Shown here: positions 22,250 through 32,901 of the stretch, piece by piece
How positions within the stretch are numbered: the stretch's first letter is position 1
Layout: every line of letters begins with the position of its first letter
From: Perilla frutescens
Taxonomy: Eukaryota; Streptophyta; Magnoliopsida; Lamiales; Lamiaceae
Direction of reading: 5' to 3'
NCBI GenBank assembly: GCA_026008535.1
Contig: BRKX01000006.1
Location: 38,986,664-39,050,663, forward strand
DNA length: 64,000 bases
The notes under the pieces: model-generated
What the model was told of the DNA's origin: nothing
Databases searched by the model: none
The model's input: only the letters and a program-made list of their open reading frames with translations
Made by a program: the position numbers and the translations under genes

Positions 22250-22941
22250 ATCTCCCACTTAGGTCTGCATCTCATTCCCATTTTCTCCACGTGACCATCA
22301 AAGGTCTTAGCTGCCAGGCTCTTCGTGACTGGATCAGACAGGTTGTCCTCCGATGCAATCTTGACCATCGCCACGTCTCCTCTCTTAACGATTTCTCGTA
22401 TAAGATGGTTCTTTCTCTCTATGTGTTTACTTGCCTTGTGGGCTCTGGGTTCCTTCGAATTTGTCACTGCACCAGAGTTATCACAGTATATCGTGATAGT
22501 ATTAGGCAAATCAGAAACTACGTCCAAGCCTACTAGGAACCCGCGGAGCCAGACAACCTCTTTTGCAGCCTCAGAGGCAGCTACAGACTCGGCTTCCATG
22601 GTGGAATCCACAATGCATTTCAGCTTAATGCGCCTCCATGAGATGGCTCCACCTCCTAATGTAAACACATAGCGCGAGGTGGACTTACTTTTAACTTTGT
22701 CGGATTGAAAATCTGAGTCTGCGTAACCCAAAGGAACTAGACTATCAGAGAGGAAAACCAACATGTAGTCCCGAGTCCATTTAAGGTACTTGAGAATGTT
22801 TTTGACCGCAGTCCAGTGACCTTGTCTAGGGTTAGACTGATATCTGCTTACCATGCCAATGACATAGCATATATCAAGCCTAGTGCATGTCATAGCATAC
22901 ATCAAACTTCCCACAGCCGAAGCATATGATACTTTCTTCAT
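22204..22941 (-). pseudogene. pol: copia-B RNase H
   Basis: 245 codons with the copia RNase H features: YASAVGSLMYAMTCTRLDI (end of RT), NILKYLKWTRDY, the first catalytic Asp in LGYADSDFQSD, KSTSRYVFTLGGGAISW, Glu in STMEAESVAASEAAKEVVW, Asp in IYCDNSGAVTNSKEPRAHKASKHI, and EDNLSDPVTKSL. All catalytic positions are present. The frame does not stop at the usual place but continues through the PPT into the LTR (ending KTCLCILF), so the last 15 or so residues are LTR-coded. Confidence 0.92.
22250..22262 (-). promoter_or_regulatory. copia-B polypurine tract
   Basis: Minus-strand TAAGTGGGAGAT directly before the 3' LTR. It primes plus-strand cDNA. The RNase H frame reads through it into the LTR. 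Confidence 0.85.
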
Positions 22942-23651
22942 TTCCTCTATCTCAGACTGTGTTTGGGGAATTCCCTGGATAGATGAATTCCATGCCTGTA
23001 AGGTATGAAGCCTTTCTTGGAATCTTGCATGCCAAATCTAGCTAGCACTGTATCGATATAAGTGATAACATCCTTTTCTGGAGATCACGAATGATCTTGA
23101 TGCCAAGGACATGTCTGGCTTCACCCAGATCCTTCATATCGAACTGCTCGGACAACCACACCCTAATGTTCGACAACGCCTTCTTACTGTTTCCAATAAG
23201 CAAGATGTCATCAACATAAAGTACGAGAAATGCCACCACGTTTCCATCACATTTCTTGTACACACAGCTCTCATCCGGACTTTACACGAATCCCTATGAC
23301 TGGATAACCTCATCAAATCGGATGTTACAAGATCTCGATGCCTGCTTAAGTCCATAAATGGATCTTTTAAGCTTACACACCAAGTGCTCTTGGCCCTTAG
23401 CAATGAATCCCTCTGGTTGTTTCATGTGGATGTTTTCCTCAAGACTTCCATTTAGAAAAGCTGTCTTGACATCCATCTGCCAGATCTCATAATCCAAATG
23501 AGCGGCAATAGATAAGAGAATCTGGATTGAGACTCTCTGGGAAATCTGAAGCCTCTTCCAGACCAATTAATCTATCAGGTTGGCGTACAACCCTCCCACT
23601 GCGACGAGGCAGTTCATGTACTTTTGTGACACGTTGTGCAGTGTTTGGTGG
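22942..23651 (-). pseudogene. pol: copia-B reverse transcriptase, N-terminal part deleted
   Basis: Readable in pieces. 23294-23566: ILLSIAAHLDYEIWQMDVKT with the first catalytic Asp, AFLNGSLEENIHMKQPEGF, KLKRSIYGLKQASR and FDEVIQS, followed by stops. 23042-23263: VVAFLVLYVDDILLIGNSKK with the Y-V-D-D active site, and FDMKDLGEARHVLGIKIIRD. The part that normally precedes, including the KARLVAKGYTQ block, is absent: the sequence passes from the end of integrase (RRSGRVVRQPDRLIGLEE) straight into the palm, a loss of some 90-100 residues. The active site is preserved but the enzyme cannot be made. Confidence 0.9.
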
Positions 23652-24239
23652 TTACTCTTCTTGTACAACCGGTGTAGGATTCGATCCACCCCTTAACTTC
23701 TCAAGGCTGATGTGACCCATTGGTTTGTGGTTTTCAACATAGTCTTCCTCTAAGAATCGAGCATTGGTGCTAACAATGATCTTCTGATCCTTAGGACTAT
23801 AAAATAAACCACATTTCGTTTCTCTTGGATATCCAACGAACAGCCTTACATCAGTACGAGGAGCAAGCTTATTAGCTTCCGTGTGCAACACGTGTGCTGG
23901 GCTACCCCAAACCCGAATATGGTTCAAACTGGGCTTTCGTCCAGTCCATAATTCTATGGGTGTAGCAGGAACTGATTTCGATGGAACTAAGTTAAGAATA
24001 TAGGCTGTTGTTTCTAGGGCATATCCCTAGAACGAAATGGGCAACTCAGAATAACTCATCATCGATCTAACCATCTCTAACAATGTACGATTCCTTCTTT
24101 CTGCCACGCCATTCTGCTGTGGCGTTCCAGGCGCAGTCAACTGGGATGTAATCCTATTCTCTGCCATGTAATCCCTAAATTCGCTTGAGAGGTACTCGCC
24201 ACCATGATTAGAATGTAGTGACTTGATACTTCTGTCTGT
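23652..24239 (-). pseudogene. pol: copia-B integrase, C-terminal half
   Basis: After an interruption at 24240 the frame shows SLHSNHGGEYLSSEF (second catalytic Asp replaced by His? the usual text is RSDxGGEY; here SNHGGEY), then TPQQNGVAERRNRTLLEM with the catalytic Glu, a stop in PISF*GYALETT where Trp is normal (TGG to TAG), TPIELWTGRKPSLNHIRVWG and LAPRTDVRLFVGYPRETKCG. It ends with PTPVVQEE and a stop. Nuclear cDNA insertion enzyme in the living relatives. Confidence 0.88.
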
Positions 24240-25028
24240 TCATTTCTCCGCTTCCGTCTTAAATTCTTTGAATTTCTCAAAGCATTCAGACCTGCGACGC
24301 AACAAGTAGATGTAACTGTATCTTGAGTAATCATCAATGAGAGTGATGAAATACTCGAACCCTCCTCGAGCTTGAATTGACATAGGGCCACACAGGTTAG
24401 AGTGAATCAAATCTAATAGCACTTCGGATTTATTTCCTTTTGACTGGAAAGGACGCTTGGTCATTTTACCTTCCAAATAGGATTCACACAAAGGAAATGA
24501 TTCCAGTACCAAAGAAGACAATGGTCCATCATTTACAAGCCTTTTTATCCTCTTAAGGTTAATATGACCTAGCCTTAAATACCAAATATAGGTTTGATTC
24601 AATTCTGAAGGTTCTTTTCTTTTGTTAGAGTTTATGATCGATGTATTCAACAATTGTCTATGCGTAGTGTTTTCAGTTGGTTTAAGAAAGTATAAGTGTC
24701 CATCCGATGTGCCAGAATAGATAAAGTGTTTACCACTAAAGATAACCACTTTGTTATCAAAAGAAACAGAATATCCATCCATGATCAATTTAGAAACTGA
24801 AATCAAGTTTCGCCTAAAACCAGGCACATAAAGACAATCTTTCAAAACCAAAGTTCTATCACTACTGAAAGGTAAAACAACGTCTCCCACTGCAACAACT
24901 GCCACTCTCGTAGCATTACTAGGAACCCCTGTAAAGAAATGCAAACATGATCAGTAGCTCTTGTATCTACTACCCATGACTGGCTAGAACAAGTTGCTAA
25001 TCATGTTTCCACAACCAGAGTGTGAGAT
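24240..25028 (-). pseudogene. pol: copia-B protease, pre-integrase and integrase N-terminal half
   Basis: The short stretch left of gag reads SQSWVVDTRATDHVCISLQ: the protease site, normally DSGATDH, with changes at the two residues after the Asp. A frame change follows and 24240-24944 is open: VAVGDVVLP, LVLKDCLYVPGFRRNLISVS, IWYLRLGHINLKRIKRL (pre-integrase, with one His of the zinc site), FPLCESYLEGKMTKRPF, LLDLIHSNLCGPM (the usual HxDxCGP, catalytic Asp replaced by Asn), FEYFITLIDDYSRYSYIYLL. The ORF stops at FKTEAEK. The Asp-to-Asn change and protease changes mean inactivity even apart from stops. Confidence 0.9.
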
Positions 25029-25844
25029 TTACCTCTTTTTCTTCTTGTTAGGACACGCCACCTTCCAGTGACCTGGTTGGCCGCACTTGAAGCACTTAGT
25101 CTTTGACTTGAACTCCTCGGGAGGAATCTTTGCCTTTGGCTTCTTCGCCTTAAGTGCCTCATCTGCAGCCTTCTTAGGTGCGTTTCTCTTCTTCCTTTTT
25201 CCACCAGAAGAAGACACTCCTTTTTCAGCTATGTGGGCCTCAGAATTGCTCTTTTGGAGCAATTCAGCCGCCTGAAGATCTATGAGTAGTTCAGTTAGGC
25301 TGTCATCCCTTTTAATCATGTTAAAATTCAGCCTGAACTGCTCAAACTTTGAGGACAAGCTATGAAGAACAATGTCGATTTGAGAATCACCATCTAGCTC
25401 TCTACCCAAGGTCTCGATCTCAGATAAACACCCCATAATCGTGAGAACGTGATCCCTAACAAGTGTGGAGTCAGGCATTCTCGTATCCATTAGCTTCTTC
25501 ATTGCCAAATGGCATGTCGAGCGGTTCTGATGACCGAATAGCTGCCTAAGGTTATACATGATATCATAAGCGGTTTTCATAGGCTCATCTTGATGTTGCA
25601 ACACACTTGACACAGATGCCAAGATGTAACAGCGCGCGATCTCATTAGACCTTACCCACTTATCATATGTAACCTTTTGGGCTTCGTCAGAACCCTCATC
25701 TGGCGTTTGAGAACAAACCTCTTCAAGTACAAACTTGTGTCCCTCAGCAAGAAGAACTAAGTTAAGGTTACGAAGCCAGTCATTGTAGTTTTCACCGACA
25801 AGTTTGTTTTCTTTGAGGATTGAGGACAGATTGGAGAGTGCCAT
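25029..25844 (-). CDS. gag: copia-B Gag
   Basis: Open for 271 codons from the ATG at 25842-25844 (MALSNLSSILKENKLVGENY). The track upstream to 25910 is open too but starts in leader DNA, so I chose the MALSN start, which matches the usual N-terminus of copia Gag. Features: NYNDWLRNLNLVLLAEGHKF (UBN2/DUF4219-like start), RCYILASVSSVLQHQ, AYDIMYNLRQLFGHQ, a basic stretch of Lys/Arg before one intact CCHC zinc knuckle CFKCGQPGHWKVAC, and a Lys-rich end. Gag makes the particle and binds RNA. It is the only full-length, uninterrupted retrotransposon protein in the window and could supply other copies in trans if transcribed. Confidence 0.9.
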   Translation of the reverse strand: MALSNLSSILKENKLVGENYNDWLRNLNLVLLAEGHKFVLEEVCSQTPDEGSDEAQKVTYDKWVRSNEIARCYILASVSSVLQHQDEPMKTAYDIMYNLRQLFGHQNRSTCHLAMKKLMDTRMPDSTLVRDHVLTIMGCLSEIETLGRELDGDSQIDIVLHSLSSKFEQFRLNFNMIKRDDSLTELLIDLQAAELLQKSNSEAHIAEKGVSSSGGKRKKRNAPKKAADEALKAKKPKAKIPPEEFKSKTKCFKCGQPGHWKVACPNKKKKR

Positions 25845-28312
25845 AGATGATATGAAATAACTGAAATTAAAATATACAGTACAGTCACAAAACACGTTTA
25901 TTATAAACAAGATATAATCGAAAACCTCATAAAAATTATATACTTTTCCATCGACACTTTAAAAATTTCTTCTATAAGCCACGATAGTGTGGACGTTTAT
26001 AAAATTCATCCTTAAATAGGTTTAACCTTTAATTTGCCTCCAGTTGAGTTTCCTTACAACAAGCAAATTAATAGCCGGATAATAACACGGTCATGCAATC
26101 TTCTAACTGATAAGCTACGATCGTGTGGACGTTTATCAATAAATTACATCTAAGTGTGCACACCATTATCTTCACACCAAGATCACTACTCAAATTTAAC
26201 CGCTCCAGATGGAGGAGTCAGTTAGTTCTAATAGTGTTCTACAGCTATCCTTTTTAGGAGATTTAATTTCTAGAGAAATCTGTGATATGACACATCCGAT
26301 ATGGAGGAAGACCGATGTCAACGCGCATGCCCATCACTTATCAATTAAACCAGATTTTAATGGAGACCGTATGAGATTTCTACATACTTTGGTATGAATC
26401 TCTCCCACTTAGTTATTTATGTTTGAGGTTTCATTTTATCCCATTATCGAACATGCAAACATCATATAAAATGATAAACATCCATTGCATGCTTCAACAT
26501 AATAAGCAACAGTAATATTCCAACTATCATGGCCTATATCTCATGTTGATTGATGAGATAAAACTAGAAAGTCAGCTCCGGAAACAGGCTTGGAACCGCC
26601 GCCCCCTTCACCGCGCCTCGCCGAAAGTCCTAGCTCCATTTAGGGTTTTCGGGATGTGAACCGGTGAACCTTCCTTTTAGTGCTAAACCACTTTCCTTCT
26701 TTTGAGTTGATCTCCGATCTTTATTCAATACAGACTATCTATTCCTATAGGAAAAATCTAATATTGCTAGAATAAAAATTACAACTCAAAACTCGGTCTA
26801 ACAGCTTTATATCTATTACATTAAAACAACGTAAAATAAAATATAGACCTAATCCATGGATTTTCTCATGGATTAAAATCACGTAGCCAAACCGGCATAC
26901 GGCCAACATTCATTCAACATAAACATACATCACATAAAATAAAGGAGCCATGATAGTTGGTAAACCTGCAAACAAACACAATCTACAAAACCAACAATCA
27001 TGTATTATATGATCCACATAAAATAACATATGATATCTATGCATGAATATTTAATAATAATCGAATTTTTCAATTAATTAAATTAATTAATTCGATATTA
27101 TACACAAGATAAAAATTTGAAATTAAAATAATTATCCACCAATTTAAATCTTGTTAAATTTCGAAAATATCACTTAAAATAAATCTGGAGATTAATTATA
27201 ATTATCCACAAAATTTATGTAATATTTTCAAACCACCCTAATTAAATAATAATTGGATATCTTGATATAAATCAAAAATCTAATCCAAATATTATCCATA
27301 AGAATCTAAATCTTTAAGGATAAGGTTTGAAGATTTGATCCACTTCAAAATCTTCCAAAACCTATCCAAAATTAAATTCTTATCACAATTGGATTGTGAT
27401 AATTATTTGTATATATCCAAAATCACCTTATCCAATTTAAATCTATAGATTTTCGAAAATTTCATAAATAATAAATCTGAAAATTTGATCCACTTCAAAT
27501 TCTTCCAAATTTAAAATTCTATTTTCAAATCTATCTAGATTAAAATTAGGTAAATTAAGATATGCATGAAATAATATCAAATCTTAATCCAAAGCTCTAA
27601 TTTTCGTTCCACTCTAATAAATAAATCTGGAAATTTGATTTTCATCAAAATCTTATCCAAATTAATTTATTAAAATTTCGAAAATTACTCCATATTTCAC
27701 ATTTGGAAATTTTGACATTAATCAAAAAACTATTCCAAATAATATAGCTAGGTTTCGAAAATTTCAAGAATTAAAAATCTGGAAATTTTGATCCAATCAA
27801 GAATTACCAAATTTAAAATTCTAATTTCAAACCTATCTTGATTAGAATTTTGTAACTTTTGACAAAAATCAAAAATCACCAAATCCTATTCTAATCGCAC
27901 AAATTTTCGACCCTATCCAAATTAAAGCTGAAAATTTTGAGCTTGATCAAAACCCATCCAAACTTTAATTCATGGTGACCGAAAATTCATAGCACAAATT
28001 AGGGAATTTTTAACACATCAAATTCGAAAATTTGATCCTTAAGTTTTCGAACACTTTATGAAATAAAATCTGAAAATTGAAGATCATCAAATATCATCCC
28101 AAATCTTATTTCATGGTGACCGAAAATTCAAGCCTACTCAAAACTATAATTTTCGAATTTAACATAAAAAATTATTCCAGGTTTTGAATACCATAAAATC
28201 AAAATACATAGCCAATTAAATCTGAAAATTTAAACACCATAAATTCATCATCAAATTTAATTATGTAATTTGAAATTATGCTTGGATTAATCCTAGAACA
28301 GTGCCAAAACCC
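25845..28312 (-). other. copia-B 5' leader
   Basis: About 2.47 kb without a gene, unusually long for a copia leader. Two related blocks with GTGTGGACGTTTAT lie at about 25975-26012 and 26109-26146. The part 27060-28260 is AT-rich and built of degenerate words such as TCGAAAATT, AATCTGGAAATTTTGA and ATCCAAAT, in part repeated; GGTGACCGAAAATTCA occurs twice (about 27973 and 28114). The small open frame at 26209-26397 is not supported. Confidence 0.75.
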
Positions 28313-28324
28313 GCTCTGATACCA
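28313..28324 (-). promoter_or_regulatory. copia-B primer-binding site
   Basis: Minus-strand TGGTATCAGAGC, a perfect 12-base match to the initiator-Met tRNA 3' end complement, two bases inside the 5' LTR. Confidence 0.95.
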
Positions 28325-28326
28325 GT

Positions 28327-29719
28327 TGTTGGGGTTTTTTCGAATTAAACCAGATTTGGATCATTTGGTTGTTCATTAATCTGTGTTCATGCAAATCATA
28401 AATTTATGTAACATGCATGTTTATCACAGTCTAACAGAAAAACATGTAAAGTAGATTCGAATCTAATAAAGCGGAAGACATAGAAAACAAATCTACTTAC
28501 AAATCGATAGACGGTCTGTAGACAAGATTAAAGATCTAATCTTGTTGTTAAATGAATATAGGAATGGCGCCACCTACACCTCAAATTTTGACCACCACAG
28601 TATTCTACTCCAAGATCTTCTGTTGCATTCCCGGACTGTATCTAGATTCAGTGTGGGCTGAAATCTACTAGATAGGATTGTGGAATCTGTGGATAATTTT
28701 GAGAGACAAAAGAGGGGCTGATTATTATGCATCACCCCCCCTTTCCCCTATTTATAGAGAGGGGGGATGAAATTTTCATCTTAAAACCCTACTAGGTTTG
28801 GGCCTCTATCTCAAGTTCAATATCCAGTGCACTATCACTCAATTGGGCTACAACAGGGATCTAGAAGAATATTAAATTGGCCCACTAATTTATTTAATAT
28901 CCAATATCCAATAAACTTAGGATATAATTAAATAAATTAAGTTTTACTTTTATTCCACTAAAGAAGTAAAACTGACCTACCAATTTAATACATATTTACG
29001 AATATGCTTTCTCCTTTAGTCTAGCCATTCCCCGTGTTTAACATATAATGTTCATTAATTAATTGTGTAGTACCACACAAGCTTTACTCATGTATGAAAT
29101 AAATTCCACCTGCAGTGTTTCAACATGAACTTGTGTTTCCTCAAGAGAACATCATCAACCTGGCGCACCAGGACACGGTGCTCATGCATACTACTCGAGA
29201 CATCATGTATACATTGTTATTACCCAAGATATCGAATTCGATCTACGAAAAAGATCTCACTCATTGATAAATCAAAGAAATAAACAACGCACACATATGC
29301 TCACCAATATCACATGAGTTTAGAACTCGAACTCTGTGAATCTTTATTCTCTCAGTAACCAGGTTAGAGACAAAGAATAGTATCCTATCGTAATCCTCCT
29401 CAATACACTAACGAGTGTACTAGAATAATCAGTTAGTCAAGATAAACTACCTTATTAGATTATTCTACGGTCTACCGATGGTGTGTTCAGGACCATCTAA
29501 GTCGTGAGCTTTTTATTACATTATAAGGTTCTAATGATATGATCTTACCGTGTGACTCCCCACACCATATCATCTACAATGTAAATATATGGAACATTGC
29601 ATAAAATAATTATAGAACATAATCTAAATGCAAACAGTGACTGCAATAACTTTCATTTCATATCATCATATCATAAGAAAAGTATACAAAGACAAGTTTT
29701 CCAGTATACAAAACTAACA
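28327..29719 (-). repeat. copia-B 5' LTR
   Basis: 1393 bases with TG...CA ends, nearly the same as 20808-22249. TATA-like CTATAAATAG at 28748-28757 on the minus strand. The right edge is followed directly by copia-A integrase (GGACTGACAAGG). Confidence 0.94.
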
Positions 29720-30618
29720 AGGACTGACAAGGGAAAATCAGTTCAAAGGATAAGATCTGATAATGGAACTGAGTTTGTCAATCAGCAAATGATTAAATTC
29801 TTAAGTGAACTAGGAATCACTCACGAACGCTCAGCTACAAGAACTCCTCAACAAAAAGGTGTAGCTGAAAGGAGAAATCGCATGCTAAAGGAGGCAGCTA
29901 GAGCAATGATAGCAGATGCCAACATAGCCGAATACTATTAGGCATAGCCGAATGCTATTAGCCGAGTGCAATAGTCACCACACATGACAAAATACCCTAC
30001 GAGTTGTTCAAGGGTCGCAAGCCTTTTATCTCTTACTTTAAGGTATTTGGCTGCAAATGTTACATCCACAACAATGGCAAATCCCAGCCGAAAGCCTTTA
30101 GTGCCAAAGCTGATGAAAGGATCTTTCTCGGCTATAATGTCCCTCATTTACAAGCTTATAGAGTGTTCAACAAGAGAACACTGATTATGGAAGTAACATG
30201 TCATGTGGTATTTGATGAGTCTACTGATGAGTACAGAAACAAGGAGAAAAATTGTACATCAGAACAAGCCTTGCCTAGTGAAAGCCCGCTGGATTATGTT
30301 GATCACATTGTCCCAGAGCAGTTTGAAGCTTCACTAGAAGACGGCATTGAAACTGATTCTAGACCAGTTGAAGTCAACTTGGTCAATCAGGACACAAGAT
30401 ATGGTGAAACCTCAAACCCCATTACTGAAATAGGGGGAAGAATTAGTGAAGACGGTGAACAAACCGGAGCCAAGGCAGCAGCTGATGGACTAGCTGAAGA
30501 ATCTGCTGATAGACCAGCCGAAAAATCAGCTGATGAAGCAGCTGAAGGATCAGTTCAAAGAGCAACTGATAAACCAGCTGAGGGCGCAGCAGAAACAACC
30601 ATACCTAAATGGCTTTGA
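29720..30618 (+). pseudogene. pol: copia-A integrase, second part, with an acidic Ala-rich repeat
   Basis: Continues the integrase broken at 20597. It reads TDKGKSVQRIRSDNGTEFVN (catalytic Asp), TPQQKGVAERRNRMLKEAAR (catalytic Glu). A stop and frame break occur at 29940-29950, where CATAGCCGAATxCTATTAG is duplicated in tandem. From 30004 follow PFISYFKVFGCKCYIHNN, DERIFLGYN, AYRVFNKRT. The C-terminal linker 30440-30610 encodes short repeats of the type ADxxAEESADRPAEKS. The ORF 29597-29941 begins in the LTR of copia-B, a chance fusion. Roughly 35-40 residues between the two integrase parts are missing. Confidence 0.9.
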
Positions 30619-31487
30619 AGCCATCCAGTCGACAAAATTGTTGGCAATCAAAGAAGCAGAGTCCAGACCAGAGGATCAACTGGGCATGCACTCTTCATAT
30701 TCTTCATATCGCAGATAGAACCAAGCAACATTAAGGAAGCACTTAAAGATTCAGATTGGATTTGCGATGCAAGAAGAGCTGAACCAGTTCACAAGAAATG
30801 ACGTCTGGTTTCTTGTTAACATGCCGAAAACTAAAAAAGTCATTGGGAGTAAATGGTTTTTTGCAAAAACTTAATAAACAAGCCGTGATCACAAGGAACA
30901 AGACCCGACTGGTAGCTAAAGGGTACTCTCAAAGTAAAGGAATCGACTTTGATGAGACATTCACGCCAGTTGTAAGATTAGAGGCCATCAGATTATTCCT
31001 CGCCTATGCAGCTCACAACAATTTCATGATCTATCAGATGGATGTGAAAAGTGTATTCTTGCACTTTTCAGAAAAGAATGGGTTTCAGAAAGGAGTCATC
31101 GATCGTACTCTATTCAGAATAGAATGATCAACTGAGATCTTAATGGTCCAAATTTATGTGGATGGCATAATTTTTGAATCAAAGAGTAAAGATCATTGCA
31201 GTCGATTCGCTCAACTGATGTACGGTGAACTCGAGATGAGTATGATGGGAGAAATGACATTCTTCATAGGACTCCAAGTGAAGCAGTTGGAAGACAGAAT
31301 CTTCATCAGTCAAGCTAAATATACTAAAGAGCTTGTCAAGAAGTTTGGAACTGATAAGGGAAAAACTCCTAAAATTCCAATGAATACATCAGTGCAGCTG
31401 ACCCTTGATGAAGAAGAAGAAGAATCAGTCAGCCAGACGCACTACAGAGGAATGATTGGATTTCTTCTCTATCTTATCGCCAGCTGA
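30619..31487 (+). pseudogene. pol: copia-A reverse transcriptase with internal deletion
   Basis: Pieces: NDVWFLVNMPKTKKVIGSKW, a broken bit with two stops, NKTRLVAKGYSQSKGIDFDE, TFTPVVRLEAIRLFLAYAAH, IYQMDVKSVFLH (first catalytic Asp), then a jump to NGFQKGVIDRTLF. About 100 residues of the fingers-palm are missing at the jump. Then VQIYVDGIIFESKSKD: the active site normally Y-V-D-D has Gly in place of the second Asp. It continues FFIGLQVKQLEDRIFISQAK and YRGMIGFLLYLIAS. Deleted and active-site mutated, certainly dead. Confidence 0.92.
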
Positions 31488-32078
31488 CCAGACATCTCCT
31501 ATTTAGTCAGACTGTGTGCAAGGTTCCAAGTCAACCTGAAGAAAAGTAATCACGAAGCAACAAAGAGGATCATGAAATACCTCAAAGGAACCATAAATCT
31601 TGGGTTATGGTATCCCAGAGATTATAGTTTGAGTCTTATATGCTACTCAGACTCAGACTTCGAAGGATGCAAGATCGACAGAAAAAGCACCAGTGGAACA
31701 TGTCAGTTTCTTGGGAACAAACTGATATCCTGGTTTAGCAAGAAGCAGCACTCAGTTGCCACATCAACAACTGAAGCTAAATATGTAGCTGCTGGAAGCT
31801 GCTGTGCTCAAATCCTATGGATGAAGCAACAGCTAAAGGATTTCAAGGTGGAGACTGAAAAAGAGCCAATATACTGTGATAACAATAGTACTATTACAAT
31901 ATCTCAAAATCCAGTATTACATTCAAGGACAAAGCACATTGATATCGGGCACCACTTCATCAGAGATCACATTGAGAAGAAAGACATATCCATCAAGTAT
32001 GTCAACATGGAGAAGCAGATAGCCGATATCTTCACCAAGCCATTGCCAGAAGCTAGATTTATGGAGTTGTGCATCTAA
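31488..32078 (+). pseudogene. pol: copia-A RNase H
   Basis: After a TGA at 31485-31487 the text continues (PDISYLVRLCARFQ, KRIMKYLKGTINLGLWYP). It has the catalytic Asp in CYSDSDFEGCKIDRKSTSG, Glu in STTEAKYVAAGSCCAQILWM, Asp in IYCDNNSTITISQNP, and HSRTKHIDIGHHFIRDH. It ends with ADIFTKPLPEARFMELCI and a stop at 32076-32078. The 168-codon part from 31572 is open and all active-site residues are there. The text type (SKKQ, SCCAQ, TKHIDI) is that of the sirevirus/Tork side of Ty1/copia. Confidence 0.92.
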
Positions 32079-32901
32079 CTGGGAGTGCTCGAACTAGCTT
32101 CAAAGGAGGATGATGATCGGCCCAAGAAAAGGAGTGAAGAGGAACACTCCCGCTGAAGATGAGAACTGACTCTAAATGGCATCAGTTAATTAAGCTCTAA
32201 AGCTTAAAATGATGAGACTAAATCAGTTCTGAAGAAATGGCGAAGGCTAAATGGAAGCTGAAGGATGAAGATGAGTAAACTGATCGCAGAAGACATCAGT
32301 TCTCAACCAGTCATGTTCAACTGATGGGAGCAGTTGAATCCAAAACTGACTGATGAAGGCAAAGCTTCAGCTGAGAGAAGTAGCTGAAAAGCTTAGGCGG
32401 AACAAAGCTGAGGAGTACAGCTCAAGCTGATGAAACAAGGAGTCAAAGCTGAAGAGACTCTAGTTGGAACTGATCAATCCAAACCAAGAAGATCATCAGT
32501 CGCAAAGACAACTGATGACGTCAGCACCTCAACGCCACGTGGAGACTGAAGGAGAGCCATAATCAAATAAGTTCAAAGTTAAATTTATTATTGAACGGTA
32601 AAATCAAGTGTCATTTAATATTACCGTTGGACCCACTCTCTCTCTCCTCATTAATCTCAACGGATAAATCTAAAATTAAAATTGACGGATTAATCAGAAC
32701 CATTCAATTTTGATTTTAACTCAAATTCTTCTTACAGTTGGATACACTGCTCGCTTGAGTCTATATATAGGTTAGCTGTTTTTCCTAAAATCATCCACAC
32801 AACTGACCAAAGAATTCAAGCACTCAGTCTCTTTCTCTCAAAATTCATCCATAATTCCCATTCAACTCAGTCTTTCAAATCTCTCCAAAATCTATTTCTC
32901 A
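32079..32901 (+). other. copia-A spacer after pol, leading to aORF1
   Basis: Noncoding. The first half is full of short CAGCTGAAG/CAACTGATG words; the second half is AT-rich and ends in a TATA-like box at 32761-32770 and a CT-rich leader (CTCTTTCTCTCAAAATTC and similar) before the ATG at 32902. Looks like a small gene promoter with a 5' UTR of about 100 bases. Confidence 0.65.
32761..32770 (+). promoter_or_regulatory. TATA-like box before aORF1
   Basis: CTATATATAG, about 130 bases before the ATG of aORF1, with a CT/AC-rich leader in between. Confidence 0.6.

Larger units (their letters stand above)
20597..29719 (-). mobile_element. copia-B: Ty1/copia retrotransposon nested in copia-A
   Basis: Reading right to left: 5' LTR 29719-28327, PBS, long AT-rich leader, gag, protease, integrase, RT, RNase H, PPT, 3' LTR 22249-20808. 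Left of the 3' LTR a further PBS and about 200 bases of leader follow (20597-20807), so the insertion is one unit plus the start of a second one sharing the middle LTR. Roughly 110 bases of copia-A integrase are missing at the site, and no target duplication is seen. Pol has stops and an RT deletion. LTR copies differ by point changes and a 45-base indel, so the insertion is not young. Confidence 0.93.

Noticed and set aside
28313..28324. tRNA-like text near the LTRs
   Set aside because: Only the 3' end complement of initiator-Met tRNA is present, as a primer-binding site; no tRNA gene body.
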